Source: Massilia agrisoli (GTDB lineage Bacteria > Pseudomonadota > Gammaproteobacteria > Burkholderiales > Burkholderiaceae_D). From it: a DNA stretch of 64,000 nt. A model generated the notes under the pieces. The model searched no databases. It saw only the letters and a program-made list of their open reading frames with translations, and was not told the DNA's origin. The position numbers were made by a program, and so were the translations under genes. Below, in pieces: positions 45,126 through 53,568 of this stretch. Each line of letters opens with the position of its first letter. Position 1 is the first letter of the stretch. The DNA lies in contig NZ_JAJHPV010000013.1 in assembly GCF_020831365.1 (NCBI RefSeq), positions 744,001-808,000 on the forward strand. Direction: 5' to 3'.

Positions 45126-46424
45126 ATGGCTTCATCCTCAGACAACATCAGCATGGCTGTGTTCTGCGACTTCGAAAACGTCGCACTCGGCGTGCGTGAC
45201 GCCAACTACGAGAAATTCGACATCAAGCCGGTACTCGAACGGCTCCTGCTCAAGGGCAGCATCGTCGTCAAGAAAGCGTACTGCGACTGGGACCGCTACA
45301 AGGGCTTCAAGAGCGCCATGCACGAGGCAAATTTCGAGATGATCGAAATCCCGCACGTGCGCCAGTCCGGCAAGAACTCGGCGGACATCCGCCTGGTCGT
45401 CGACGCGCTCGACCTCTGCTACACCAAATCCCACGTCGACACCTTTGTCATCATCAGTGGCGACTCCGACTTTTCGCCCCTCGTCTCCAAGCTGCGCGAA
45501 AACGCCAAGAAGGTGATCGGCGTCGGCGTCAAGCAATCGACCTCGGACCTGCTGGTCGCAAACTGCGACGAATTCATCTTCTACGACGACCTGGTGCGCG
45601 AAGTGCGCCGCGCCGCCGCCAAGCGCGACGAGCGCAAGACGCAGCCGGCCGCGCGCAGCAAGTCGCCCGACGAAGGCAACCGCCGCAAGGAAGAAACCGA
45701 AGCGCGCAAGGCGCAGGCGATCGAACTGGTGGTCGAGATGTTCGACGCGCTGGTCTCGGAGCGCGGCGACAGCGGCAAGATCTGGGCATCGCTGCTGAAG
45801 GACACCCTCAAGCGCCGCCGTCCGGACTTCAACGAAACCTTCTACGGCTTCCGCACCTTCGGCAACCTGCTGGAAGAAGCGCAGAACCGCGGCATGCTGG
45901 AATTTGGACGTGACGAGAAATCGGGCGCCTATGTCTACCGCAGCAGCGCCGCCACTGCCGCGGCTTCGGCTGCGGAAAACGCGTCTGTCGCACAGGAAGT
46001 GGTCGAGCTGATCGAAGAAGCGACGCCGGCCAAGGAATCGCGCCGCCGTGGCGGCCGTGGACGCAAGCAGGCGCCGGTGGCAGAGATGCCGGCCGAAGCG
46101 CCTGAAGCGCCTGAGGCTCCCGAGATGCTGGTCGAAGCCGTGGCCGAGGCGGCTGCCGAACCTGTGGCAGTGGAAGCTGAACCTGAAGCGGCGCCAGCAA
46201 AGGCTCCGGCGAAGAAGAAGATCCAGCCTGCGCGGACCCGCAAGGCGGCGGCCAAGAAGTCCGAAGTGGCGGTGGAAGCGCCTGAAGCGCCGGTTGTCGT
46301 TGAGGCGCCAGCCGAAGCTGCTCCTGCAGCGCCAGACGAAGCCAAGCCAGCGAAACCGGCGCGCAAGACTGCTTCCCGCAGCCGCCGCCCCGCGAAACCG
46401 AAGGCCGCGCCGGAAAACGCATGA
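45126..46424 (+). CDS. NYN domain (LabA/PIN-like) protein with LOTUS/OST-HTH domain
   Basis: This is a 432-residue protein. The N-terminal NYN nuclease domain (about residues 8-150) shows the acidic residues AVFCDFENV, KNSADIRLVVDA and ISGDSDFSPLV. A predicted OST-HTH/LOTUS RNA-binding domain (about 195-275: GKIWASLLKDTLKRRRPDFNE, then FGNLLEEAQNRG) follows. The last 150 residues are a low-complexity Ala/Pro/Glu/Lys tail, histone-like in composition. TATAAT at 45081-45086 lies 40 bases before the ATG. Suggests a small RNase acting on structured RNA. Confidence 0.88.
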   Translation: MASSSDNISMAVFCDFENVALGVRDANYEKFDIKPVLERLLLKGSIVVKKAYCDWDRYKGFKSAMHEANFEMIEIPHVRQSGKNSADIRLVVDALDLCYTKSHVDTFVIISGDSDFSPLVSKLRENAKKVIGVGVKQSTSDLLVANCDEFIFYDDLVREVRRAAAKRDERKTQPAARSKSPDEGNRRKEETEARKAQAIELVVEMFDALVSERGDSGKIWASLLKDTLKRRRPDFNETFYGFRTFGNLLEEAQNRGMLEFGRDEKSGAYVYRSSAATAAASAAENASVAQEVVELIEEATPAKESRRRGGRGRKQAPVAEMPAEAPEAPEAPEMLVEAVAEAAAEPVAVEAEPEAAPAKAPAKKKIQPARTRKAAAKKSEVAVEAPEAPVVVEAPAEAAPAAPDEAKPAKPARKTASRSRRPAKPKAAPENA

Positions 46425-46430
46425 CCTGAG

Positions 46431-46473
46431 CCGGGTTGACGCGCGGGGAGAGACGGCCCGCGCGTCAACCCGG
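46431..46473 (+). terminator. Long perfect hairpin after the NYN gene
   Basis: A perfect 17-bp stem (46431-46447 with 46457-46473) and a 9-base loop begin seven bases after the NYN stop codon. It lacks a T-run, so it is either a bidirectional or factor-assisted terminator or an mRNA-stabilising hairpin. Confidence 0.55.
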
Positions 46474-46565
46474 CGGTATATTCCGCAGAAATGGTGCAAA
46501 CTGAGGTCCAGTCCCTGTGTCTAACCAGTTGTCCGAGCCCGAACCGTTGTGTGAAGGAGTTCACC

Positions 46566-46997
46566 ATGCGCATGCTTACCGGATTGCTGCTGTCCCTCTC
46601 CCTCGCGGGTCCACTCGCGTTCGCGGCTCCGCCCGCACCTGCGCCAAACCATCCTATCCTCGGCATCTGGAAGCTCACGTTGCCTGACGGAAGCTGCTCT
46701 GAAACCTACCGCTTCAGGGGCGACGGCACCACCCTCGTCACCAGCGCGGCCGAGGTGTCGGAAAGCGAATTCACCATTCCGGCCGAGCCCAGCGAGAAGG
46801 GCTTTTACAGGCTGGTCGATACCATCGTGAAGGACAACGGCAAGGAAGACTGCATGGGGCAGGTGATGAAGGTCGGCACCAGCGCGACCAATTTCATCCG
46901 CTTCCATCCGTCCGGGGCCTTGTTTTTGATGTGCGCGACGGAGTCGATGGACACTTGTATCGGTCCGTTCCAGCGGGTGATGGGGCAGGGTACGTAG
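46566..46997 (+). CDS. Small secreted protein of unknown function
   Basis: This is a 143-residue protein with a signal peptide (MRMLTGLLLSLSLAGPLAFAA). The mature part begins HPILGIWKLTLPDGSCSETY, a pattern seen in lipocalin-like small secreted proteins (ILGxW...G). Four cysteines could form two disulfides. The start follows GAAGGAG. No operon partner; a 30-bp inverted repeat lies 20 bases downstream. Confidence 0.72.
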   Translation: MRMLTGLLLSLSLAGPLAFAAPPAPAPNHPILGIWKLTLPDGSCSETYRFRGDGTTLVTSAAEVSESEFTIPAEPSEKGFYRLVDTIVKDNGKEDCMGQVMKVGTSATNFIRFHPSGALFLMCATESMDTCIGPFQRVMGQGT

Positions 46998-47018
46998 GCG
47001 AACCGTCGCCAAAGCTTC

Positions 47019-47107
47019 GTAGGGCGGAAGAGCGCAGCGTCATCCGCCGGTCGCGTGCGTCGATGCGGCGCGTATTCGGCGGATGACGCTGCGCTCTTCC
47101 GCCCTAC
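47019..47107. repeat. 30-bp perfect inverted repeat of the GTAGGGCGG family
   Basis: GTAGGGCGGAAGAGCGCAGC... (47019-47048) is exactly inverted at 47078-47107, with a 29-base spacer. The outer GTAGGGCGG recurs at 56955-56993 in a shorter palindrome, indicating a dispersed intergenic repeat. It may terminate the preceding gene, but no T-run is present. Confidence 0.8.
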
Positions 47108-47259
47108 CGCGACCTGCCATTCCTCGAAGTTATCCCCCAAGACACCCAGGTAATTGACGTCGCATTTTGGTGCAGCGGCCCCTGCCGTAAGGCTCGTCTG
47201 CCCGGCGGTATCGGTGTATATTGCTGGCGAACTCATCGTCACTTTGCACTGGACCACCT

Positions 47260-48729
47260 ATGTCACCGGTTTTGCTTTTCGTTATCCTGATCGCCTATTT
47301 TGCCTTGCTGATGGGCGTGGCCTGGGCCACTTCCCGCAACGCCAACAACGATTCCTTCTACATCGGTAACAAGAGCAGCAACTGGATGCTGGTTGCGTTC
47401 GGCATGGTCGGCACCACCTTGTCCGGCGCCACCTTCATCAGCGTGCCGGGCAACGTCGGCATCGACGCCTTCGGCTACGGCCAGATCCTGATCGGCTACG
47501 TGATCGGCTACATCGCCGTCGCCTACATCCTGCTGCCGCTGTACTACCGCCTCAAGCTGACCTCGATCTACCATTACCTCGACGTGCGCCTCGGCCGCCG
47601 CGCCTACCAGAGCGGCGCCTCGTTCTTTATCCTGTCGCGACTGCTGGGCGCTACCGCGCGCCTCTACCTGGTCGTCAATATCCTGCAGGCGATCATCCTC
47701 GACAGCCTGGGCGTGCCATTCTGGCTGACCACCCTGGTTATCCTCGGCATGATCCTGATGTACACCTATGAAGGCGGCGTCAAGACCATCGTCTGGACCG
47801 ACACCCTGCAGACCAGCTGCATGCTGATCGGCCTGGTTGCCTGCGTGGTCTACCTGCTGACCCAGCTCGACATGACCGTCGGCCAGAGCCTCGCGGCAAT
47901 GGATGCCCGCGGCCTGTCGACCATCTTCACCACCGACGTCGACAGCCCTAACTTCTTCCTCAAGCAGATCATCGCCGGCGCCTTCATCGTGCTGACCATG
48001 ACGGGCATGGACCAGGAGATGATGCAGAAGACCATCTCGGTAAAGACCCTGAAAGATTCGCAGAAGAACCTGCTGAGCCTGACCCTGATTTTGGTGATCG
48101 TGCTGTCGATGTTCCTGTTCCTCGGCGGCCTGCTGTACCTGTACGCGCCGCTGGCCGGCGTCACCGCCACCGGCGACAAGATCTTCCCGGCCGTCGTCAT
48201 GGGCCACCTGCCTGCCGCCGTGCAGATCATCTTCCTGGTGGCGCTGGTGTCGGCGCTGTTCCCGAGCGCCGACGGCGCCATCACCGCGCTGACCTCCAGC
48301 TTCTGTATCGACCTGCTGGGCCTGAAGCGCCGCGATGACCTGTCCGAAGCGGACAAAGTCAAATGGCGCCAGCGCGTCCACCTGGGCTTCGCCTTCCTGT
48401 TCCTGCTGCTGGTGATGGGCTTCAAGTGGGCCGACAGCCCGAGCATGATCGTCGTGATCCTGAAACTGGCCAGTTATACCTATGGCCCGCTGCTGGGCCT
48501 GTTCGCATTCGGCCTGCTGACGACGCGCCGCCTGAACGACCGCTGGGTGCCTGCGATTACCATCGGTGCGCCTATCCTGTGCGGACTGATTGAGTTTAAT
48601 CAGGCCCACCTGCTAGGAAGTTACCGCCTTGGGCTTGAACTGCTGATGATTAATGGCATATTGGTGTTTGCCGGGTTGTATGCTATTTCCAGCAAGGAAA
48701 GGCGCGATCCGGCCGCAGTCGCTGCGTAA
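47260..48729 (+). CDS. Sodium:solute symporter (SSS family)
   Basis: This is a 489-residue membrane protein with about 13 helices. SSS features include GNKSSNWMLVAFGMVGTTLSGATFISVPG near residue 35, the TM3 region and YEGGVKTIVWTDTLQ near residue 170, a classic SSS signature. SALFPSADGAITALTSSF near 340 carries the Na+-site serines. ATG 47260 is preferred over TTG 47221. Substrate cannot be assigned. Confidence 0.88.
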   Translation: MSPVLLFVILIAYFALLMGVAWATSRNANNDSFYIGNKSSNWMLVAFGMVGTTLSGATFISVPGNVGIDAFGYGQILIGYVIGYIAVAYILLPLYYRLKLTSIYHYLDVRLGRRAYQSGASFFILSRLLGATARLYLVVNILQAIILDSLGVPFWLTTLVILGMILMYTYEGGVKTIVWTDTLQTSCMLIGLVACVVYLLTQLDMTVGQSLAAMDARGLSTIFTTDVDSPNFFLKQIIAGAFIVLTMTGMDQEMMQKTISVKTLKDSQKNLLSLTLILVIVLSMFLFLGGLLYLYAPLAGVTATGDKIFPAVVMGHLPAAVQIIFLVALVSALFPSADGAITALTSSFCIDLLGLKRRDDLSEADKVKWRQRVHLGFAFLFLLLVMGFKWADSPSMIVVILKLASYTYGPLLGLFAFGLLTTRRLNDRWVPAITIGAPILCGLIEFNQAHLLGSYRLGLELLMINGILVFAGLYAISSKERRDPAAVAA

Positions 48730-48807
48730 TGTTTTTGACAATGAAACCCGGTTTTCACGTACAGTGAGCGCCGGGGTTCAATGCAAATTTCAAGAGCTGG
48801 AGTATCG

Positions 48808-50664
48808 ATGTCTTTCAAGCCCATGTACTACCTGCGCCGCGGTTTCGGCATGTTCTGGAGTACGCTCGACGCCACCCGGCGCACGTTCTTCAACCTGTTG
48901 TTCCTGTTGCTGGTCATTTTCCTGATCTGGACGCTGTTTTTCGGCGGCGCGAGGCCAATTGCCAGCAAGACGGCGCTGGTGCTCGACCTCAAGGGCAGGC
49001 TGGTCGAACAGCACAGCGGCACCTTGCGCGACGCGCTGGTGGCCAACGCGCGCGGCGACGTGCGCCGCACCGTGCAGCTGCGCGACGTCCTGACGGTGCT
49101 CGATTCGGCCGCCAAGGATCCCAACATCAGCAGCGTGGTGCTGATGCTCGACGAGCTTGAAGGCGGCGGCCAGGCCATGCTCGGCGAGGTCGGCCTGGCG
49201 GTCGAACGGGTCAAGGCGGCCGGCAAGCCGGTGGTGGCGTGGGGCGGCAGCTATGACCAGCGCCAGTACCGTATCGCCTCGCACGCCAGCGAGGTCTACC
49301 TGCACCCGATGGGCATGGTCCTCATCGAGGGCATGGGCCGCTACCGCAACTACTACCGCGACGCGCTCGACAAGGTTGGCGTCACCGTCAACCTGATGAA
49401 GGTCGGCACCTACAAGAGCTTCGCCGAGCCGTTTATCGGCAATGGCCCGTCCGACGCGGCAGCCCAGCAGGATGCTGTGCTGTACAACGCGCTGTGGGCC
49501 AACTACACCGGCAACGTCGAGAAAAACCGCAAGCTGCCGGCCGGTTCGATTGCCAAGACCATCGAAACCCTGCCTGAGCTGATGGAGCAGGTCGGCGGCA
49601 ACACCGGCAAGCTGGCGCTGCAGACCAAGATGGTCGACGCGCTCAAGACCCGCGACGAAGTGCGCGACCTGATGATGAAGCGCGGCGCGCCTGACCTTGA
49701 GCACAAGAGCTTCCGCCAGGTCTCGTTCAATGAATACCTGGCGCGCCAGCGTCCGAAGCTGTTCGGCGACGGCGTTGGCGTGATTGTCGCTTCCGGCGAC
49801 ATCACCGACGGTAATGCCAGCCCGGGCGCCATTGGCGGCCTGTCGACCGCCAACCTGGTGCGCCGCGCCCGCGAAGACGACCAGATCAAGGCCATCGTGT
49901 TGCGCGTCGATTCGCCGGGCGGCAGCGCCTATGGCTCGGAGCTGATCCGGCGCGAACTTGAACTGGCCCGCGCCGCCGGCAAGCCGGTCGTGGTGTCGAT
50001 GGGCAGCGTGGCCGCGTCGGGCGGCTACTGGATTTCGATGGCCGCCGACGAGGTGATCGCCGACCCGACCACCATCACCGGGTCGATCGGCGTGTTCGCC
50101 ATTTTGCCGACCGCGGAAAAGGTGGTCGAGAAGATGGGCATCCACACCGCCGGCGTACGCACCACCTGGCTGGCCGACGCCTACAACCCGCTGCGCCCGC
50201 TCGACCCGCGTTTCGGGCAACTGGTCCAGAGCAGCATCAACCATATCTACAGCGAGTTCACAGCCAAGGCCGCGCAGGCGCGCAAGACCACGCCGGCCAA
50301 GATCGACGAAGTCGGGCAGGGCAGGGTATGGACCGGCCAGCAGGCCAAGGAACACGGCCTGGTCGACACCCTGGGCAGCTACGGCGACGCGATCAAGTCG
50401 GCCGCGCGCCGCGCCAACCTGGCGGGCGATTACCGCATCGCGTACATTGAACAGGACAGTTCGCGCTTCGAGCGCTTCCTGCAGATGTTCGGGGCCACGG
50501 CGGCGCAGGCGGTCAATATCGAGGTGAAACTGGGCCTGGCGCCCGTGGGCTTCCCGAACGGCGCGGTAGCGGAAGCGGCGCGCGACATGGCCTGGCTGGC
50601 CGACCTGACCGAGGGGCGCAAGCCGTTTTCGGCGGTCACGCACTGCCTGTGCGGTACGCCATGA
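48808..50664 (+). CDS. sppA: Signal peptide peptidase SppA, 67K type
   Basis: This is a 618-residue inner-membrane S49 serine peptidase of the long, duplicated form. An N-terminal transmembrane helix (FNLLFLLLVIFLIWTLFF) anchors it. The catalytic dyad is visible: general-base Lys near residue 203 in KVGTYKSFAEPF and nucleophile Ser near 404 in VAASGGYW, close to K209/S409 of the E. coli enzyme. The ATG at 48808 has GGAG at five bases; 48781 is the upstream alternative. It degrades cleaved signal peptides in the membrane. Confidence 0.94.
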   Translation: MSFKPMYYLRRGFGMFWSTLDATRRTFFNLLFLLLVIFLIWTLFFGGARPIASKTALVLDLKGRLVEQHSGTLRDALVANARGDVRRTVQLRDVLTVLDSAAKDPNISSVVLMLDELEGGGQAMLGEVGLAVERVKAAGKPVVAWGGSYDQRQYRIASHASEVYLHPMGMVLIEGMGRYRNYYRDALDKVGVTVNLMKVGTYKSFAEPFIGNGPSDAAAQQDAVLYNALWANYTGNVEKNRKLPAGSIAKTIETLPELMEQVGGNTGKLALQTKMVDALKTRDEVRDLMMKRGAPDLEHKSFRQVSFNEYLARQRPKLFGDGVGVIVASGDITDGNASPGAIGGLSTANLVRRAREDDQIKAIVLRVDSPGGSAYGSELIRRELELARAAGKPVVVSMGSVAASGGYWISMAADEVIADPTTITGSIGVFAILPTAEKVVEKMGIHTAGVRTTWLADAYNPLRPLDPRFGQLVQSSINHIYSEFTAKAAQARKTTPAKIDEVGQGRVWTGQQAKEHGLVDTLGSYGDAIKSAARRANLAGDYRIAYIEQDSSRFERFLQMFGATAAQAVNIEVKLGLAPVGFPNGAVAEAARDMAWLADLTEGRKPFSAVTHCLCGTP

Positions 50665-50752
50665 TTGATGCCCCGGCGTTAGCCACCTAACGGACGTGCC
50701 GGACCGGTGCGGATAGCATGGTTTTTTAAGCTAACGCACCAGGGAGACCGTC

Positions 50753-50980
50753 ATGAACGAACAGGATCCGGACCGCCGCAAGATGCAGCCGCCTATTCCA
50801 AGCCACATGCCCGACACAGTCAAACCCGGCGACGAGAACAAAGTCGCCGGCGACGATCCCGTGCCGGGCCTTGACCCGGGTGAAGCGCCAGCCGGCAGCC
50901 CCGGGCTGGGCTCGGGCCACGCCATCGACGAAGGTGTTGGCGGCGCAGGGCTGGGCAAGAAACCGGGCGAGCGCGGCTGA
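50753..50980 (+). CDS. Small hydrophilic protein, 75 residues
   Basis: This is a short ORF with a good AGGGAGA site. The product is hydrophilic and disordered-looking: acidic/basic and Pro-rich, then Gly-rich (GLGSGHAIDEGVGGAGLG). No known family recognised. It lies alone between sppA and the convergent serine hydrolase, three bases from the latter's stop. Probably expressed, given the ribosome-binding site. Confidence 0.5.
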   Translation: MNEQDPDRRKMQPPIPSHMPDTVKPGDENKVAGDDPVPGLDPGEAPAGSPGLGSGHAIDEGVGGAGLGKKPGERG

Positions 50981-50982
50981 CC

Positions 50983-52545
50983 TTACTTTTTTGGCTCTGT
51001 GATCTGAAGCTCCTGCAGCTTCGGTTCGCGTTCGGGCGTCAGCGTGAAAAAGACTTCCCGCGTGCCGTTCTCGCCGACCACGTCGAAGCGGCCGCGCAGC
51101 TGGTTTTCGGGTTTGACCGGTCCGATCGAACGGATCGTGCCGATCGGCGCCAGTTGCGTGCGCGCGGCCGCGATCCAGTCCTCGCGCGAGCGGTCCATGA
51201 AGAAGTTCTCGGCCACGATGGCCGCTCCCAGCTTCTCATCCCACGACTGGATCAGCTGCGCCACCTGCCGCTGGCGCTCCAGCAGCACTGGCGACGGCAG
51301 CACCGCACGGACGGGCAGCTTTCCCTTCTCGATCAACAGGGCCAGCACTTTTGAGGTGGGGTTGTACACCGGGCCATAGCGCAGGTTGGTGAACGCCATC
51401 ACCCCGATGCCATGGTCGGGCGCAAAACGGTACTGGCTGCCGTAGCCCGGCAAGCCGCCCGAATGGCCAACGGTGACGACATTCTGGCTGTCGCGCGTCC
51501 AGGTAAGGCCATAGCCGTAAAAACCGACACGCGGATTGAGGGTCTTCTCATCCGATAGCAGTGCCTTGGGCGAGAACCCGGCAAACACCTGCGGCTGGTG
51601 CATTTCGCGCACCGTCGCGCGTTTCAGCGGCCCGTTGTCGGCGCCGTCGCGCGCCGGCCAGGCCTCCAGGTGGAACGCGACATAGCGCGCGAAATCGTCC
51701 ATTGTCGTAATCAGGCCGCCCATGGCGGCGCCGTCGCCGTCGCCCAGCACCGGTTCCGGAATCCAGCTGCCTTTATCCCAGCGGTAGCCCAGCGCGAACT
51801 GGTCGCGCGGGATGTCGGCATACTCCCAGACCGTGTGGTTCATCCCCAGCGGGTGCAGGATGTGCCTGGTGATGTAGTCCTGGAAGCGCATGCCCGACAC
51901 CTTGGTGACCACCTTCCCGAGCAGGATGTAGCCCAGGTTGCTGTACTCGAAGCCGACGCCGGGCGCGTTCGAGAACGACAGTCCGCCGGCGACAAGTTTG
52001 GCCAGCGCCGCGTTATCGACGGCCATCTGGCGGTCGCCCCAGGGATTATCTTCAGGCAGGCCTGTCGTCATCGTCATCAGTTGGCGAAGCGTCAGCGCGG
52101 GCGAATCGGCCGTCGGCAGGCGAACGCCTTTCAGTTCGGGCAGGTAGCTGGCGACCGGGTCGTCGAGCCGCAGCTTGCCGGCGTCGCGCAGGTGCAGCGC
52201 GGCCATCGCCGCAAAGCTCTTGGTCATCGACGCGATGCGGAACGGGGTGGCTGGAGTGGCGGCGATCTTGCGTTCGACGTTGGCATGGCCGATTGCGCGC
52301 ACGTGCACCAGCTTCCCGTCCATGACCACGCCGTACACCAGCCCCGGGAGATGCTGGGCGGCGGCCAGGTCGGCGTACATCTTGTCGACCTCCGGCAGCA
52401 GGGCCGCGACGCGCGCGGTGCGGCCGCTGTCGGTGAACGCAGCGGGCACATGGGCGGCCGGGTACACCTGGGCGGATGCAGCTCCCGCGCCGGTTGAAAT
52501 CATCAGGAAAAGCAGGGATGCAGCGATGCGGCGCGGTCGGTTCAT
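50983..52545 (-). CDS. Periplasmic serine hydrolase, class C beta-lactamase family
   Basis: This is a 520-residue protein with a signal peptide (first 26 residues). The beta-lactamase/DD-peptidase domain has SxxK as S106MTK109, Tyr-x-Asn as YSNLG near residue 215 and the third box HSGG near 365. The C-terminal 130 residues form an extra domain found in serine hydrolases of esterase or peptidase type. ATG 52545 begins at the signal peptide. Substrate unknown; not necessarily a resistance enzyme. Confidence 0.9.
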   Translation of the reverse strand: MNRPRRIAASLLFLMISTGAGAASAQVYPAAHVPAAFTDSGRTARVAALLPEVDKMYADLAAAQHLPGLVYGVVMDGKLVHVRAIGHANVERKIAATPATPFRIASMTKSFAAMAALHLRDAGKLRLDDPVASYLPELKGVRLPTADSPALTLRQLMTMTTGLPEDNPWGDRQMAVDNAALAKLVAGGLSFSNAPGVGFEYSNLGYILLGKVVTKVSGMRFQDYITRHILHPLGMNHTVWEYADIPRDQFALGYRWDKGSWIPEPVLGDGDGAAMGGLITTMDDFARYVAFHLEAWPARDGADNGPLKRATVREMHQPQVFAGFSPKALLSDEKTLNPRVGFYGYGLTWTRDSQNVVTVGHSGGLPGYGSQYRFAPDHGIGVMAFTNLRYGPVYNPTSKVLALLIEKGKLPVRAVLPSPVLLERQRQVAQLIQSWDEKLGAAIVAENFFMDRSREDWIAAARTQLAPIGTIRSIGPVKPENQLRGRFDVVGENGTREVFFTLTPEREPKLQELQITEPKK

Positions 52546-52698
52546 GCGGTGTCCTTTTATGTCGGTAGGGCTTCGGCGAAACGGAATGGGCGTTGCGCCG
52601 ACAATCATACAAGTTCAATAGCGAACCGTGTGTGTCATGCCGCTGCCGATGTGGTGTAATGCATATCAAAGCAGCTCCAACCTTTTTTCCGATCCCAC

Positions 52699-53199
52699 AT
52701 GACCACGAAGACCAAGCCAGCCAGCCTCCCATACATCGTGAGGCGCTCCAACATCCACGGCAACGGCGTATTCGCGCGCCGGAACATCCGCGAGGGAGAG
52801 CTGATCGACGAGTACATGGGCGAACGCATCGACTGGGACGAAGCCAACCTGCGCGCCGAACAGGCGCACGGCCCGGTCAACCATACCTTCTTCTTCTCGC
52901 TGGCCGACGGCCGCGTCATCGATGGCGGCAGCGAGGGCAACGACGCGCGTTTCATCAACCACGCGTGCGAGCCGAACTGCGAGGCGCAGGAAGACGAGGG
53001 CAGGGTATTCATCTACGCCCTGCGCGACATCACGCGCGGCGAAGAGCTTAACTACAACTACGCGCTGGTCTACGAAGAACGCCACACGGCAGCGGTCAAG
53101 CGCCAGTTCGCCTGCAACTGCGGTTCGCCGGGCTGTACCGGCACCATGCTGGCGCCCAAGCGTCAATCGAAGGCAAAAAAGACGCCGGCAAAGGCGTGA
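52699..53199 (+). CDS. SET domain lysine methyltransferase-like protein
   Basis: This is a 166-residue protein consisting of a compact SET domain and a post-SET zinc motif. Visible are GNGVFARRNIREGELIDEYMG, the cofactor motif RFINHACEPNCEA near residue 92, ELNYNYAL (catalytic Tyr) near 116 and the post-SET CNCGSPGCTGTM. The Lys/Ala tail is basic. Such stand-alone SET proteins occur sporadically in bacteria; targets are unknown. The gene diverges from the serine hydrolase. Confidence 0.9.
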   Translation: MTTKTKPASLPYIVRRSNIHGNGVFARRNIREGELIDEYMGERIDWDEANLRAEQAHGPVNHTFFFSLADGRVIDGGSEGNDARFINHACEPNCEAQEDEGRVFIYALRDITRGEELNYNYALVYEERHTAAVKRQFACNCGSPGCTGTMLAPKRQSKAKKTPAKA

Positions 53200-53242
53200 A
53201 CCGCTGCACCGGCCCCGTGTCAAACCACTTTTTGGAGGCAGC

Positions 53243-53440
53243 ATGAACGACGACAAGCCAAAACAGCCTGAACAACCGGTAAGCAGCGCCACGCCGGCGC
53301 CAGCTGCGAAACCCGGCGCCGAAGCATCCCGAAAGCCTGCTGAAGCCGACCGCGACGAACGCAAGCCGGAAGACCTGACTGCGGAAGACCTGCGGCTGAT
53401 GGCCGACACGATGCCGGGCGAAGGGCCGGGCGACGACTGA
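53243..53440 (+). CDS. Small acidic/Pro-Ala-rich protein, 65 residues
   Basis: This is a short ORF with a strong GGAGG site two to three bases upstream of the usual distance, 43 bases after the SET gene. The product has a PKQPEQPVSSATPAPAAKPGA disordered front and an acidic end (EDLTAEDLRLMADTMPGEGPGDD). No known family. Spacing suggests co-transcription with the SET-domain gene. Confidence 0.5.
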   Translation: MNDDKPKQPEQPVSSATPAPAAKPGAEASRKPAEADRDERKPEDLTAEDLRLMADTMPGEGPGDD

Positions 53441-53508
53441 GCGGCTTTTGCGCCCCGGCATGAGGGCTGGCCCGTCAATACGCTGATATTGGCGGGCGTA
53501 CAAAATCA

Positions 53509-53537
53509 TTTCCAGTCAATTGCAACAGCGATATACT
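53509..53537 (+). promoter_or_regulatory. Candidate sigma-70 promoter of the S46 peptidase gene
   Basis: TTTCCA (53509-53514), a 17-base spacer and TATACT (53532-53537), 31 bases before the TTG start. The -10 box differs from consensus at one base. Confidence 0.45.
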
Positions 53538-53568
53538 CCCCGCTTGCTTTCTATAACTGGGGTATATC

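Noticed and set aside
48735-48765. A TTGACA with downstream TACAGT before sppA
   Set aside because: The spacer is 19 bases, outside the good range, so it was not listed as a promoter.
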